A stretch of 64,000 nucleotides of DNA, from NCBI GenBank assembly GCA_030646715.1, contig JAUSLJ010000010.1, positions 62,001 through 126,000 of the forward strand, written 5' to 3'. Source of the stretch: Agitococcus sp. (lineage in GTDB: Bacteria > Pseudomonadota > Gammaproteobacteria > Pseudomonadales > Moraxellaceae). The notes beneath the pieces were generated by a model. That model worked only from the letters and a program-made list of their open reading frames with translations, did not search any database and was not told the origin of the DNA. The number at the start of each line of letters is the position of its first letter. Position 1 is the stretch's first letter. A program made the translations under genes and the position numbers. Below, piece by piece: positions 9,497 through 17,565 of the stretch.

Positions 9497-9759
9497 CTTG
9501 TTACTCGTTATTGCAGCAGCCAAATATTGTCCGACAATCTTGCAATATAACAGACAGCGCATCTTGCGAAAATACGACAAATTTTTGCGTTAAAGTCTTC
9601 AAACGCATCATTGAATGGTGAGTTATCTTTTATTCACTCACTGCCCAAAACTAAGCCAATGACAGACTCACGCTAAAAGCATCACAATTAGCCCACAGAG
9701 TTATCCTCAATAGGCCGCATTTATAGTACTATTCGGCGATTTTGTGACGGGAGTAAACT

Positions 9760-10248
9760 ATGCCTTCTTTTGATGTTGTCTCTGAATTAGAAATGTACGA
9801 AGTGAGTCATGCGGTGACCAATACCACCAAAGAAATCATGACCCGTTTTGATTTTCGTGGCTCTAACGTCAAAGTAGAGTTGAATGAGAAAAACAAAGAA
9901 ATCAAACTCACGGGCGAGTCTGATTTTCAAGTAGAGCAAGTCTACGATATGCTCGAAAATCACTGCATGAAACGTAAAGTTGACCCGCAATGTTTAGACC
10001 CGCAAAAAATCACCGCTTCGGGCAAAGATATGCATCAAATCATCAAGTTAAAAGATGGTTTGGATAGCGATACGGCGAAAAAAATCGCCAAGATTATTAA
10101 AGAATCGGGCATTAAAGTCCAAGCCAGTATTCAAGGCGATAAGGTGCGTGTCACCGATAAGAAAAAAGATACCTTGCAAGCTGCAATGAATTTACTCCGC
10201 GAGCAGTCGCTCGGCATTCCGTTGCAATTCAACAACTTCAAGGATTAA
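9760..10248 (+). CDS. yajQ: YajQ family cyclic-di-GMP/nucleotide-binding protein
   Basis: This 162-residue protein matches the YajQ family over its full length: the N-terminal MPSFDVVSE, the RFDFRGS segment at about 30, and the C-terminal FNNFKD. It has two alpha/beta domains of ferredoxin-like fold with no catalytic motif. Family members bind nucleic acids or nucleotides, and one in Xanthomonas is a cyclic-di-GMP effector acting with a transcription regulator. GGGAG lies seven nt before the ATG. It is divergent from the GH31 gene across a 263-nt region and is followed after 2 nt by the DUF4442 gene, so the two are likely cotranscribed. Confidence 0.95.
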   Translation: MPSFDVVSELEMYEVSHAVTNTTKEIMTRFDFRGSNVKVELNEKNKEIKLTGESDFQVEQVYDMLENHCMKRKVDPQCLDPQKITASGKDMHQIIKLKDGLDSDTAKKIAKIIKESGIKVQASIQGDKVRVTDKKKDTLQAAMNLLREQSLGIPLQFNNFKD

Positions 10249-10250
10249 CC

Positions 10251-10736
10251 ATGTCTAATCAATTACAGCGTGTCGTTGAGTCATCTAAATGGCTTCCTGC
10301 GAATATTCGTGCCACTGTCGTGTCCAAAATTTTAGGCAAGGTTGTGCCTTATGTGGGCACGACGGGTTTATTGTATGAAGAAATCAGCTCTGAACGGGTG
10401 ATTGTCAGTATTCGTAATCAGCATAAAGTACAAAACCACATTAAAAATGTCCATGCAGCAGCAATGGCGTTGTTGGCGGAAACGGCAACAGGTTTTGTGG
10501 TGGGCATTAATTTACCTGACGACAAGCTTCCGTTGATTAAAAGCTTGAAGGTCGATTTTTATAAACGCACTCAGGGTGATATGCGTGCAGTCGCCACCTT
10601 AACGCCTGAAGATGTAGCGCGGATTACCACTGAGCCTAAAGGTGAGTTATGGGTTCCTGTGACCGTGACGGACGAAAGCGGCAACGAGCCGATTAAGTGT
10701 GAAATGTTGTGGGCTTGGGTTCCTAAGGCTAAGTAA
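10251..10736 (+). CDS. DUF4442 domain protein (hotdog-fold, thioesterase-like)
   Basis: This 161-residue protein resembles the DUF4442 family, a hotdog-fold group related to the C-terminal half of YiiD and to acyl-CoA thioesterases. It has no signal peptide or membrane segment. The central helix region (HIKNVHAAAMALLAETATGF) corresponds to the hotdog core helix, where thioesterases place part of their active site, but I see no certain catalytic residue. It starts 2 nt after yajQ with AAGGA overlapping the yajQ stop region, so translation is probably coupled. The link to YajQ function is unknown; a lipid or acyl-CoA substrate is a guess from the fold. Confidence 0.75.
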   Translation: MSNQLQRVVESSKWLPANIRATVVSKILGKVVPYVGTTGLLYEEISSERVIVSIRNQHKVQNHIKNVHAAAMALLAETATGFVVGINLPDDKLPLIKSLKVDFYKRTQGDMRAVATLTPEDVARITTEPKGELWVPVTVTDESGNEPIKCEMLWAWVPKAK

Positions 10737-10757
10737 GCGTATTAAGCTTTGGTATAA

Positions 10758-10777
10758 GGGCGATTTTTGGATCGCCC
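10758..10777. terminator. Hairpin between convergent genes (possible bidirectional terminator)
   Basis: GGGCGAT (10758-10764) and ATCGCCC (10771-10777) form a short GC-rich stem in the 57-nt gap between the DUF4442 gene and the convergent antiporter gene. The plus-strand tail is not T-rich. Its sequence resembles the hairpin repeat at 1486-1536, so it may be a short relic of the same family. Confidence 0.45.
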
Positions 10778-10793
10778 CTACTATTGACTGAAT

Positions 10794-12536
10794 TTAATGA
10801 CTCTGCTCTTCTTCATCCAACGTCTCAATCAACGCAATTTGCAACCGCGAATGTAGCTTCACAAACCGTCCCCATAACAACGGCACTAACACAGAAAATA
10901 ATCCCAGCACCGCTAATAACAAATGCGCTGGCGGTAAGATGCTGGCACTTAAGGCTGACACCAACAACAACATCACCAAAATAGCGACAATAGGAATCAC
11001 TTCCGAAATCACTTTCCGTGTTTGCATGGTGTAATCACCTGCACTCATTTCCGCCAACAACATACTCAACGCTTTTAATTTACGATAAGCCGCAATCAAA
11101 AATGGTAATGCCACCAATAAAGCCGCGCTCCAAACCACTGCTTTTTCTAAGCCTTCGTGAATAATTAATGCGGGGATATACCGTTCTAAAACATCGACAA
11201 AATATGCACTGATCAAAAAGATAGCAATGACGAGCGTGAAGTTAACAAAGACATGAATCAAAATACGACGAATAATTTTCGCCAATACCACACTATCGCC
11301 TTGCGGCTGAATCCGTTGTAACCAAGTCGTGTATGCATGACCAACTTGCACGATATTTTTAGGCATTACCCGTGCCAATGCGGTACTGACGGGGTCGGCT
11401 GATTTAATCAGATACGGTGTTAATAAGGTGGTAATTGCCGCCACTGCGACGGCGAGTGGATATAAAAAGTCACTGGTCACTTTTAAGCTAATACCAAGCG
11501 TCGCGATAATAAAAGAAAACTCACCAATTTGCGCCAAGCCCATGCCGACACGCAAAGAAGTACGGCCATCTTGCCCCGCAATAAACGCTCCTAAGCTGCA
11601 ACTAATGACTTTGCCAATCACCACCGCACAAGTAATGACAATAATCGGCACGGTATATTCAAACAGCACATGCGGATTAAATAACAAGCCAATAGCGACA
11701 AAAAATATGGCACTAAACATATCGCGTAATGGCTCAATTAAGCGTTCGATTTTTTTCACTTGCCGTGATTCGGCAATAATCGCGCCTATCAAAAACGCCC
11801 CTAAAGCCATACTGTACTCTAGTTTTACCACCAACAAACAAAAGCCGAATAACATACCCAAGACCGAAACCAACAACATTTCTTGGCTTTTAAAGCTATC
11901 AATATAATTCAGTAAGCGTGGTACGGTGACTATACCCACAACCAAAGACACCACCATAAATAGCGTTAACTCACTTAAGGTACTAAAAACGGCAGCCGTA
12001 CTTAATGAACCACTGGTGGCAATACTGGTTAACAACACAATCATGGCAATGGCTAAAATGTCTTCGACAATCAAAATGCCAAAAATGAGTTGCGCAAAAC
12101 GATGATGTTTTAAATTCAGTTCATCTAAGGCTTTAATAATAATCGTCGTTGATGAAATGGCTAACATCGCGCCCAAAAACAAGGCATCCATGGTTTTCCA
12201 ACCAAAAAACCGACCTATTTCGTAACCTAGCCACATCATCACCAAAATTTCGGCTAAGCCTGCCACCACTGCCGCCGCGCCAACACGCGCCAGTTTTTTG
12301 ACATTAAATTCTAAACCTAAAGAAAATAACAAAAACATCACCCCCAATTCAGCAAGGGTATGAATAGTATTTTGGTCATGAATCAAGGAAAACGGTGGCG
12401 TATGAGGGCCAATAATGACTCCCGCCAAAATATAGCCGAGAACCACAGGCTGTTTTAAGCGGTGAAATAATAACGTGACCATGCCTGCCACTAACATAAT
12501 TACGGCTAAATCTTGAATAAAGGCTTCTGCGTGCAT
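10794..12536 (-). CDS. CPA2-family monovalent cation:proton antiporter
   Basis: A 580-residue inner-membrane protein. The N-terminal two thirds is a KefB/KefC-type antiporter core with about 12 hydrophobic segments; typical motifs are VVLGYILAGVIIGP near residue 30 and the AISSTTIIIKAL segment near 130, both part of the family core. KefB and KefC end in a TrkA-N nucleotide-binding domain. Here the last ~180 residues instead form further hydrophobic segments (for example VFVNFTLVIAIFLISAYFV), so there is no visible NAD-gating domain. ATG 12536 is preferred over the TTG one codon upstream. Ion specificity (K+ or Na+) cannot be read. It lies downstream of slyX, separated by a palindromic repeat. 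Confidence 0.88.
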   Translation of the reverse strand: MHAEAFIQDLAVIMLVAGMVTLLFHRLKQPVVLGYILAGVIIGPHTPPFSLIHDQNTIHTLAELGVMFLLFSLGLEFNVKKLARVGAAAVVAGLAEILVMMWLGYEIGRFFGWKTMDALFLGAMLAISSTTIIIKALDELNLKHHRFAQLIFGILIVEDILAIAMIVLLTSIATSGSLSTAAVFSTLSELTLFMVVSLVVGIVTVPRLLNYIDSFKSQEMLLVSVLGMLFGFCLLVVKLEYSMALGAFLIGAIIAESRQVKKIERLIEPLRDMFSAIFFVAIGLLFNPHVLFEYTVPIIVITCAVVIGKVISCSLGAFIAGQDGRTSLRVGMGLAQIGEFSFIIATLGISLKVTSDFLYPLAVAVAAITTLLTPYLIKSADPVSTALARVMPKNIVQVGHAYTTWLQRIQPQGDSVVLAKIIRRILIHVFVNFTLVIAIFLISAYFVDVLERYIPALIIHEGLEKAVVWSAALLVALPFLIAAYRKLKALSMLLAEMSAGDYTMQTRKVISEVIPIVAILVMLLLVSALSASILPPAHLLLAVLGLFSVLVPLLWGRFVKLHSRLQIALIETLDEEEQSH

Positions 12537-12569
12537 CAATACATCCTATGTTTTTTTGTGATGAATGTT

Positions 12570-12658
12570 CCCTCCCTTGACAAGGGGAGGGTTAGGGTGG
12601 GGTTTATCGTTATGACACAGAACCCCCTCCCAACCTCCCCCTAAACTAGGGGGAGGGA
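12570..12658. repeat. GC-rich double-hairpin repeat element, copy 1
   Basis: Two self-complementary ends, CCCTCCCTTGACAAGGGG plus AGGG at the left (12570-12591) and CCTCCCCCTAAACTAGGGGG plus AGGG at the right (12635-12657), flank a spacer with GGTTAGGGTGGGG and AACCCCCTCCCAACC. The same architecture recurs at 15775-15869 and 48777-48871. The arms can form local hairpins or one long cruciform. It encodes nothing and lies between slyX and the antiporter gene. It looks like a non-autonomous miniature element or REP-like sequence. Confidence 0.75.
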
Positions 12659-12663
12659 TTTAC

Positions 12664-12870
12664 TTAATAATGGGGCGGCGGAGTTTCCTCATCGACAGAT
12701 GCAATATCCGATGGCTGTAACGATTTTAATTGTTGATACAATAATCGTACCTGTCCTTGTAATAATTCAAGCTCACGCTGCTGCGCTGTCACCACTTGAT
12801 TCAATGAGTCCACTAAATCTTCCTGAAACGCTAATTTTATTTCTAAATCAGTCAATCTATCGTTATTCAT
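12664..12870 (-). CDS. slyX: SlyX family protein
   Basis: This 68-residue protein has the hallmarks of SlyX: an acidic, coiled-coil N-terminal two thirds (LTDLEIKLAFQEDLVDSLNQ and onward, heptad-like) and the conserved C-terminal P-P-H-Y. Family function is unknown; slyX is often near slyD in enterobacteria, but no slyD is present here. The length is normal for the family. The stop lies only 6 nt beyond the palindromic repeat, so the repeat forms its 3' untranslated region. Confidence 0.85.
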   Translation of the reverse strand: MNNDRLTDLEIKLAFQEDLVDSLNQVVTAQQRELELLQGQVRLLYQQLKSLQPSDIASVDEETPPPHY

Positions 12871-12997
12871 ATACCGTCTTCTACTCAGTTAAAGCCTTTG
12901 CTACACAAATTCTGTCAATTGAAAGACAAAAACCTGCATAAATCAGGGTGATGTTTGTTACCATTCACGCCGAATATTTATTAGGTCGTGTTTTACC

Positions 12998-14908
12998 ATG
13001 TCTTTGCTCTCTTTGCGTGCGGTTACTTTAGGCTTTGGCGGCCCTTCTTTGTTGAATAAAGCCGATTTTAGCGTCGAACAAGGAGAGCGAGTCTGTATTT
13101 TAGGCCGAAATGGTGAAGGCAAATCCAGTTTATTAAAACTGATTATGGGCGAAAACTTACCCGATAGCGGTGAAGTGACGCGTCAGCAAAAATTAGTCAT
13201 GGCCTCTCTAACCCAAGAAGTCCCTAGTACCTTAACAGGTGATGTCTTTGATGTTGTTGCCTCAGGTGTGGGTGACTCTGCTGCCTTACTGCAAAAATAC
13301 CATCATTTTAGTCATGCGTGTGAGTTAGGTGATGACGAAGCGTGTATGGAAATGGCGCATTTACAAAGCGATATGGATGCCCAAAATTGCTGGTCGTTAC
13401 AACATCGTGTGGATCAAATTCTGAGCCGTATGGAATTAGATGGCAACGCACAATTACAAGAACTCTCAGGTGGCCGTAAACGCCGCGTCATGTTAGCGCG
13501 CGCCCTCGTACAAGAACCTGATATTTTATTACTCGACGAACCGACCAACCATTTAGATGTTAACAGCATTCAATGGCTAGAAAATTTCTTGGCGTCCTAT
13601 AATGGCACTGTTATTTTTATTAGCCATGACCGCGCATTTATCGACAGAGTTGCCACCCGTGTTGTCGAATTAGACCGTGGCATTTTACGCAGCTTTGTTG
13701 GTAGTTATAGCCAATACTTAATCGAAAAACCTGCACTATTAGATGCAGAAGCCAAACAGAATGCTGTTTTTGATAAAAAACTCGCCGAAGAAGAAGTGTG
13801 GATTCGCCAAGGCATTAAAGCGCGCCGTGTCCGTAACGAAGGCCGTGTTCGTGCCTTAGAAGCCCTTCGCCGTGAACGCTCAGAGCGACGTGAAAAAATT
13901 GGCACTGCGCAGGTGAGCGTGCAAGAAGCAGAAAAATCAGGTCGATTAGTCTTTGATATTCAGCATTTAACGGTCAAAGCGGGTGACAACACCCTCGTTC
14001 GTGACTTTTCCACCAGTGTCGTACGTGGCGATAAAATTGGTTTATTGGGCGATAACGGCATCGGTAAAACCAGTTTAATCCGTGTGATTTTAGGTGAAGA
14101 TATCGCCCAAAGTGGCATTATCCATTTAGGCACAAAAGTCGAAGTGGCTTATTTTGACCAATTGCGCAATCAATTAGATGAAGAAAAAAGCGTTTTAGAA
14201 AACATTGCGTTTGGTTCTGACTTTTTAGAGATTAATGGCGAACGTAAACACGCGCTCAGTTATTTACAAGACTTTTTGTTCTCGCCACAACGTGCGCGTA
14301 CGCCTGTCAAAGCGTTATCGGGTGGCGAACGTAATCGGGTATTATTAGCGCGTTTATTCAGCAGACCATCTAATGTCTTAGTGATGGACGAACCGACCAA
14401 CGACTTAGATATCGAAACCTTAGAATTACTCGAAGAACGTTTAGCTAACTATCAAGGCACATTACTATTAATTAGCCATGATCGGGCGTTTTTGGATAAT
14501 GTTGTCACCAGTACATGGGCATTTATGGGCAATGCCGTTGTTGAAGAGTTTGTGGGTGGTTATCAAGACTGGCTGCGTCAAACCATTGACCGCCCTTCTA
14601 CCGCGACCACAAGAACATCCACCAACAACCCAAAAGCTGAACCTGTTGTGGTGACTATTGCGCAAAACAAAGAAAAAGCCACAAACCCAAAACGCAAACT
14701 CAGTTACAATGAGCAGCGCGAATTGGAGTCACTGCCGAAAAAAATTGCCGCATTAGAGCAAGAACAAAGTACACTCCAAGCCAAACTTGACGATGCTGCG
14801 TTTCATAGTAAACAAGCCGCTCAAGCCTTGCTTGCTAGTCAACGACTGGCCGTTATTGACGAAGAACTGTTAGAATTATTAGATAGATGGACTGTTTTAG
14901 AGTCTTAA
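12998..14908 (+). CDS. uup: ABC-F family ATPase Uup
   Basis: A 636-residue soluble twin-ATPase. The first nucleotide-binding domain has Walker A GRNGEGKSS (near residue 36), signature LSGGRKRR and Walker B ILLLDEPTNHLD; the second has GDNGIGKTS (near 350), LSGGERNR and VLVMDEPTNDLD. A linker rich in Arg and Glu joins them. The C-terminal ~80 residues (from about 555) form the coiled coil typical of Uup and implicated in DNA and ribosome binding. Uup acts on the ribosome and influences precise transposon excision and branched DNA intermediates. No membrane domain is present. It is transcribed away from slyX, followed by a weak terminator and a lipoprotein gene. Confidence 0.93.
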   Translation: MSLLSLRAVTLGFGGPSLLNKADFSVEQGERVCILGRNGEGKSSLLKLIMGENLPDSGEVTRQQKLVMASLTQEVPSTLTGDVFDVVASGVGDSAALLQKYHHFSHACELGDDEACMEMAHLQSDMDAQNCWSLQHRVDQILSRMELDGNAQLQELSGGRKRRVMLARALVQEPDILLLDEPTNHLDVNSIQWLENFLASYNGTVIFISHDRAFIDRVATRVVELDRGILRSFVGSYSQYLIEKPALLDAEAKQNAVFDKKLAEEEVWIRQGIKARRVRNEGRVRALEALRRERSERREKIGTAQVSVQEAEKSGRLVFDIQHLTVKAGDNTLVRDFSTSVVRGDKIGLLGDNGIGKTSLIRVILGEDIAQSGIIHLGTKVEVAYFDQLRNQLDEEKSVLENIAFGSDFLEINGERKHALSYLQDFLFSPQRARTPVKALSGGERNRVLLARLFSRPSNVLVMDEPTNDLDIETLELLEERLANYQGTLLLISHDRAFLDNVVTSTWAFMGNAVVEEFVGGYQDWLRQTIDRPSTATTRTSTNNPKAEPVVVTIAQNKEKATNPKRKLSYNEQRELESLPKKIAALEQEQSTLQAKLDDAAFHSKQAAQALLASQRLAVIDEELLELLDRWTVLES

Positions 14909-14916
14909 ACTTTGCT

Positions 14917-14954
14917 AGAGCCTATATATATTTATACGGTAGGCTCTTCTATTT
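14917..14954 (+). terminator. Probable terminator after uup
   Basis: AGAGCCTA (14917-14924) and TAGGCTCT (14940-14947) form an 8-bp stem around an AT-rich loop, followed by TCTATTTT. It lies in the 89-nt gap between uup and the lipoprotein gene. Confidence 0.6.
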
Positions 14955-14997
14955 TCCTGTTTAGGGTACGACGTTAAGTAGATTTGAGGAGAAAACA

Positions 14998-15717
14998 ATG
15001 ACACGTGGAAGGCTTAGTTTGGCATTATTGGCCAGTATTACCTTTGCAGGTTGCGCTCATACACCGCCACCACAAACCCAAGCGTTTTATCATGCTCCTT
15101 CTAATTCCTACTCCTTGAATTTAGGCAGCCAAGCCTTACAAGGCAGCGTCTCCATGAGCGAGCAATGCGAGCCTTATGGTGGTAGCCTTAATATTTGGGA
15201 CGCTAAAAATCGCTTTTTCCGTGTTGATTATTTAAATTTCATTGAACACCCAACGGTTCACTCGCCTTCTTTTGCCAATGACCGTACACTCAATGAATTG
15301 GTAATGAACTACTATCAAACGGATGTTTTGCCGCAACAAAAAAGCATTCGTAGTAGCAAAGTCCTGTTCCATGACACTGTCAACAGTAATGTCGGTGAAG
15401 GCTTATTAACAATATCTAGCCTAGAAATGGACAAAAAAGCAGTCCCTAGAGATGCTCTAGATAACACTGTTTATTATGGCTTCTTCGTATTCCGTCGTGG
15501 TGACTTTGCTTATATTGTCCAGCATCGCCAAGAGATTTATCAGCCTGAACGTATGAAAGCCATGTTAGTCACATTAGCTCAAGACATGACGATTCCAGGC
15601 AAAAACTATTTTGCCAACAATATTGGCAATTTAGGCGTTGTTGATCAAGTTTTTGGCTCGCCAGAAGAAATTAATGCGTGGAAAAAAGCCGCACAGTGTG
15701 ACAATCGCAAAAAATAA
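14998..15717 (+). CDS. Putative lipoprotein of unknown function
   Basis: A 239-residue exported protein whose N-terminus (MTRGRLSLALLASITFAGCAH) ends in a clear lipobox with cysteine at position 19, so it should be lipidated. The residue after Cys is Ala, which in gammaproteobacteria favours sorting to the outer membrane. The rest is mixed alpha/beta with no repeats or recognisable catalytic motif; the segment YYGFFVFRRGDFAYIVQHRQ suggests a beta-sheet core. AGGAG lies just upstream of the ATG. It appears to be a single-gene unit between a weak terminator and a palindromic repeat. I do not recognise a family. Confidence 0.8.
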   Translation: MTRGRLSLALLASITFAGCAHTPPPQTQAFYHAPSNSYSLNLGSQALQGSVSMSEQCEPYGGSLNIWDAKNRFFRVDYLNFIEHPTVHSPSFANDRTLNELVMNYYQTDVLPQQKSIRSSKVLFHDTVNSNVGEGLLTISSLEMDKKAVPRDALDNTVYYGFFVFRRGDFAYIVQHRQEIYQPERMKAMLVTLAQDMTIPGKNYFANNIGNLGVVDQVFGSPEEINAWKKAAQCDNRKK

Positions 15718-15774
15718 AGCACAAAAATCTACAACCTGCTAACGCTTCATGAGAGCAGCCAAAAAAGCTGAAAT

Positions 15775-15869
15775 CCCCCTCTTTGTCAAAGAGGGGTTAG
15801 GGGAGACTTCCAGCATTTGGCTTTGCCATGACAATACCCCCCTCAATCCCCCTTTTCCAAAGAGGGAGG
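15775..15869. repeat. GC-rich double-hairpin repeat element, copy 2
   Basis: The left hairpin CCCCCTCTTTGTCAAAGAGG (15775-15794, stem continuing to 15796) and the right hairpin CCCCCTTTTCCAAAGAGGGA (15848-15867) flank GTTAGGGGAGACTTC and CCCCTCAATCCC. It is a diverged relative of copies 1 and 3. It follows the lipoprotein gene and precedes the alpha/beta hydrolase. A TATAAT at 15882-15887, just outside the element, could serve as a promoter -10 box for the hydrolase, but no -35 is visible. Confidence 0.65.
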
Positions 15870-15898
15870 CTTTCTAGCTTGTATAATAAATGAGGAAC

Positions 15899-16786
15899 AT
15901 GAAAACCTTACATCTATCCACCGCTGCCGACATCACTTTAGCCGTTCGCATTTGGGGTGACGACAACATCCTTGCGCCAACATTAGTGATGGTGCACGGC
16001 TTTCCTGATAATAGCTTAGTCTGGCAAACCGTTGCCGAGCAGTTAAGCACAATATTTCGTGTCGTCGCTTATGATGTGCGTGGCGCGGGTGACTCAACTA
16101 TCCCGAAAGCAACTTCTGCTTATAAAATTCGCTATTTAGTGGAAGACTTAGCTGCTGTTATCAATGCTGTCAGTCCAACCGAGGCCATTCATTTAATTGG
16201 CCACGATTGGGGTGCTATTCAATGCTGGGAAGCAGTGACGACACCGTTATTAGCTGGAAGAGTCGCCTCTTTCACATCGATTTCAGGTCCCAGTTTAGAC
16301 CATGCCGCCTATTGGATGCGTCAAGGTTTAACCCAAGGTTCAATGGATGATAAACGCAAAATTCTCAATCAACTCATTCACTCTTGGTATATTGCCGCTT
16401 TTCATTTTCCTTTAGCCAGTCAGCTGACTTGGCGCGTTGCGTTTAATAAATGGCCACAAGTATTTTCGCCTATTCAGGCATTAAATTTAGAAGACTTTCC
16501 AACTCAAGCCAGTGACGGTCATCATGGCGTTAAATTGTATCGCGCTAATTTCATCGAGCGTTTATTTAAGCCACAACCAAGACACACGACTGTGCCGATT
16601 CAACTGGTCATACCTACCCAAGATAAATTTGTCACGCCTGCTCTCTTTGACTATTTAGGCCAGTGGGCAAGCCGAGTATGGCGGCACGAAATTGATGCCG
16701 ACCATTGGGTACAACTCTCGCACCCTGCCGAAGTCAGCGCATATATCCGTGAATTTGTCGATTTTATTGAAGCAGAAAATAGCTAA
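15899..16786 (+). CDS. Alpha/beta-fold hydrolase, epoxide-hydrolase-like
   Basis: A 295-residue cytoplasmic alpha/beta hydrolase. It has the oxyanion-side motif VMVHGFPDNS near residue 33, and the nucleophile elbow is GHDWGA (near 104), with aspartate rather than serine as nucleophile. Both are features of epoxide hydrolases and haloalkane dehalogenases, not of esterases. The C-terminal catalytic histidine lies in DADHWVQLSHP. The helical cap occupies roughly 135-215. Natural substrate unknown. Two starts are possible: ATG 15890 (three residues longer) or ATG 15899, which has AGGA only 2 nt before it; TATAAT at 15882 would put a transcript start between them and favour the shorter form. Confidence 0.82.
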   Translation: MKTLHLSTAADITLAVRIWGDDNILAPTLVMVHGFPDNSLVWQTVAEQLSTIFRVVAYDVRGAGDSTIPKATSAYKIRYLVEDLAAVINAVSPTEAIHLIGHDWGAIQCWEAVTTPLLAGRVASFTSISGPSLDHAAYWMRQGLTQGSMDDKRKILNQLIHSWYIAAFHFPLASQLTWRVAFNKWPQVFSPIQALNLEDFPTQASDGHHGVKLYRANFIERLFKPQPRHTTVPIQLVIPTQDKFVTPALFDYLGQWASRVWRHEIDADHWVQLSHPAEVSAYIREFVDFIEAENS

Positions 16787-16806
16787 TCCAGAATAAATAT
16801 TCTCTG

Positions 16807-16909
16807 GAGATGTAAGCACCATACCGAACTTCCGTTCGCACTGAGCTTGTCGTGGTTCGTCAGGCTCAGCATAAACGGTGAAACTTTTTGCTTAGGTACT
16901 TAGCATCTC
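16807..16909. repeat. MITE-like element, copy A (internally shortened)
   Basis: In reverse orientation this begins CTAAGTACCTAAGCAAAAAG (complement of 16884-16903) and continues CCGTTTATGCTGAGCCTGAC, matching the second half of the element at 32069-32261. The other end reads GTAAGCACC (16812-16820). The inverted ends extend outward as GAGAT/ATCTC. It is about 100 bp long, non-coding, and lies between the hydrolase and the unknown gene at 16922. It shares termini with copies B and C. Confidence 0.75.
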
Positions 16910-16921
16910 ACTGGCAAACAC

Positions 16922-17413
16922 TCACCGTAGTGCACCTGTATAGTGATGCGCCACCTCTTCTTCCAGTTCAACCTGTGTCACAGGATGAGCAGGCAAAGAA
17001 GGCGATGTCTGCTGTCTCACAGGTAAAATGGGCGGTAACGTGGCATTAAAATTCGTGACACGCTCCAATAACGAAGGCTGTTTGGCCTTGGGTGGAATAG
17101 TGGCGTTAGGATTAAACTCCATTTCCCTTTCCTGAGCCAACGTCGGTGTAGCAAGCACGGCGGCATGAGTCAAGACTGGTATTGGCTCAACTTTATCCTT
17201 TTCCACGACACGAGCCAATAAAGTCTCAAACTTAGCGACCATATCCAAAATATCGGCGTCCGTTTCGCGCGCAGCAATACGCAAAATTTCGTGTGCATAC
17301 TCTGTATTTTGAGCCATATAAACCGCATCGACAACACGACCCGAGCGACGCATCCGCACATACAATTGCGAAGCTAAGGTAAATACTTCTGGGTTGATTA
17401 ACGCTTCGTTCAT
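16922..17413 (-). CDS. Hypothetical protein
   Basis: A 163-residue soluble protein I do not recognise. Residues 1-75 look alpha-helical (LINPEVFTLASQLYVRMRRS, then AHEILRIAARETDADILDM), and the remainder is proline-rich and probably disordered (PILPVRQQTSPSLPAHPVTQ) with an acidic LEEEVAHHY near the end. There are no cysteines, signal peptide or membrane segment. GGAG lies about ten nt upstream of the ATG. It stands between the MITE copy A and the 3' side of amtB, with 152 nt to amtB, so cotranscription with amtB is possible if the intervening hairpin is leaky. The coding frame looks real: no competing frame is better. Confidence 0.7.
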   Translation of the reverse strand: MNEALINPEVFTLASQLYVRMRRSGRVVDAVYMAQNTEYAHEILRIAARETDADILDMVAKFETLLARVVEKDKVEPIPVLTHAAVLATPTLAQEREMEFNPNATIPPKAKQPSLLERVTNFNATLPPILPVRQQTSPSLPAHPVTQVELEEEVAHHYTGALR

Positions 17414-17504
17414 GATGTTTGTTCTCCGTCATGGTGAAGGGTGGAAGTACAGTAAAATCAAATTACTTAGACTTAATTTAAAGTCAATTTGTTGCAGTAT
17501 GATA

Positions 17505-17536
17505 ATGAAAACCTACAGGCGGTTTCTCGAACCGCC
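17505..17536 (-). terminator. Possible terminator after amtB
   Basis: GGCGGTT (17518-17524) and AACCGCC (17530-17536) form a compact GC-rich stem with a 5-nt loop, 29 nt past the amtB stop. On the minus strand it is followed by TGTAGGTTTTC, a modest T-rich tail. Confidence 0.5.
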
Positions 17537-17565
17537 CATTCATCCGAGAAAAGAACACGATTGAC

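Noticed and set aside
9497-9580. Upstream extension of the GH31 protein by 28 residues
   Set aside because: It would place residues with no export character before a good signal peptide; ATG 9496 is preferred.
11428-11907. Long plus-strand frame (159 codons) inside the antiporter gene
   Set aside because: It is antisense to a clear membrane transporter; the composition is the mirror of hydrophobic codons.
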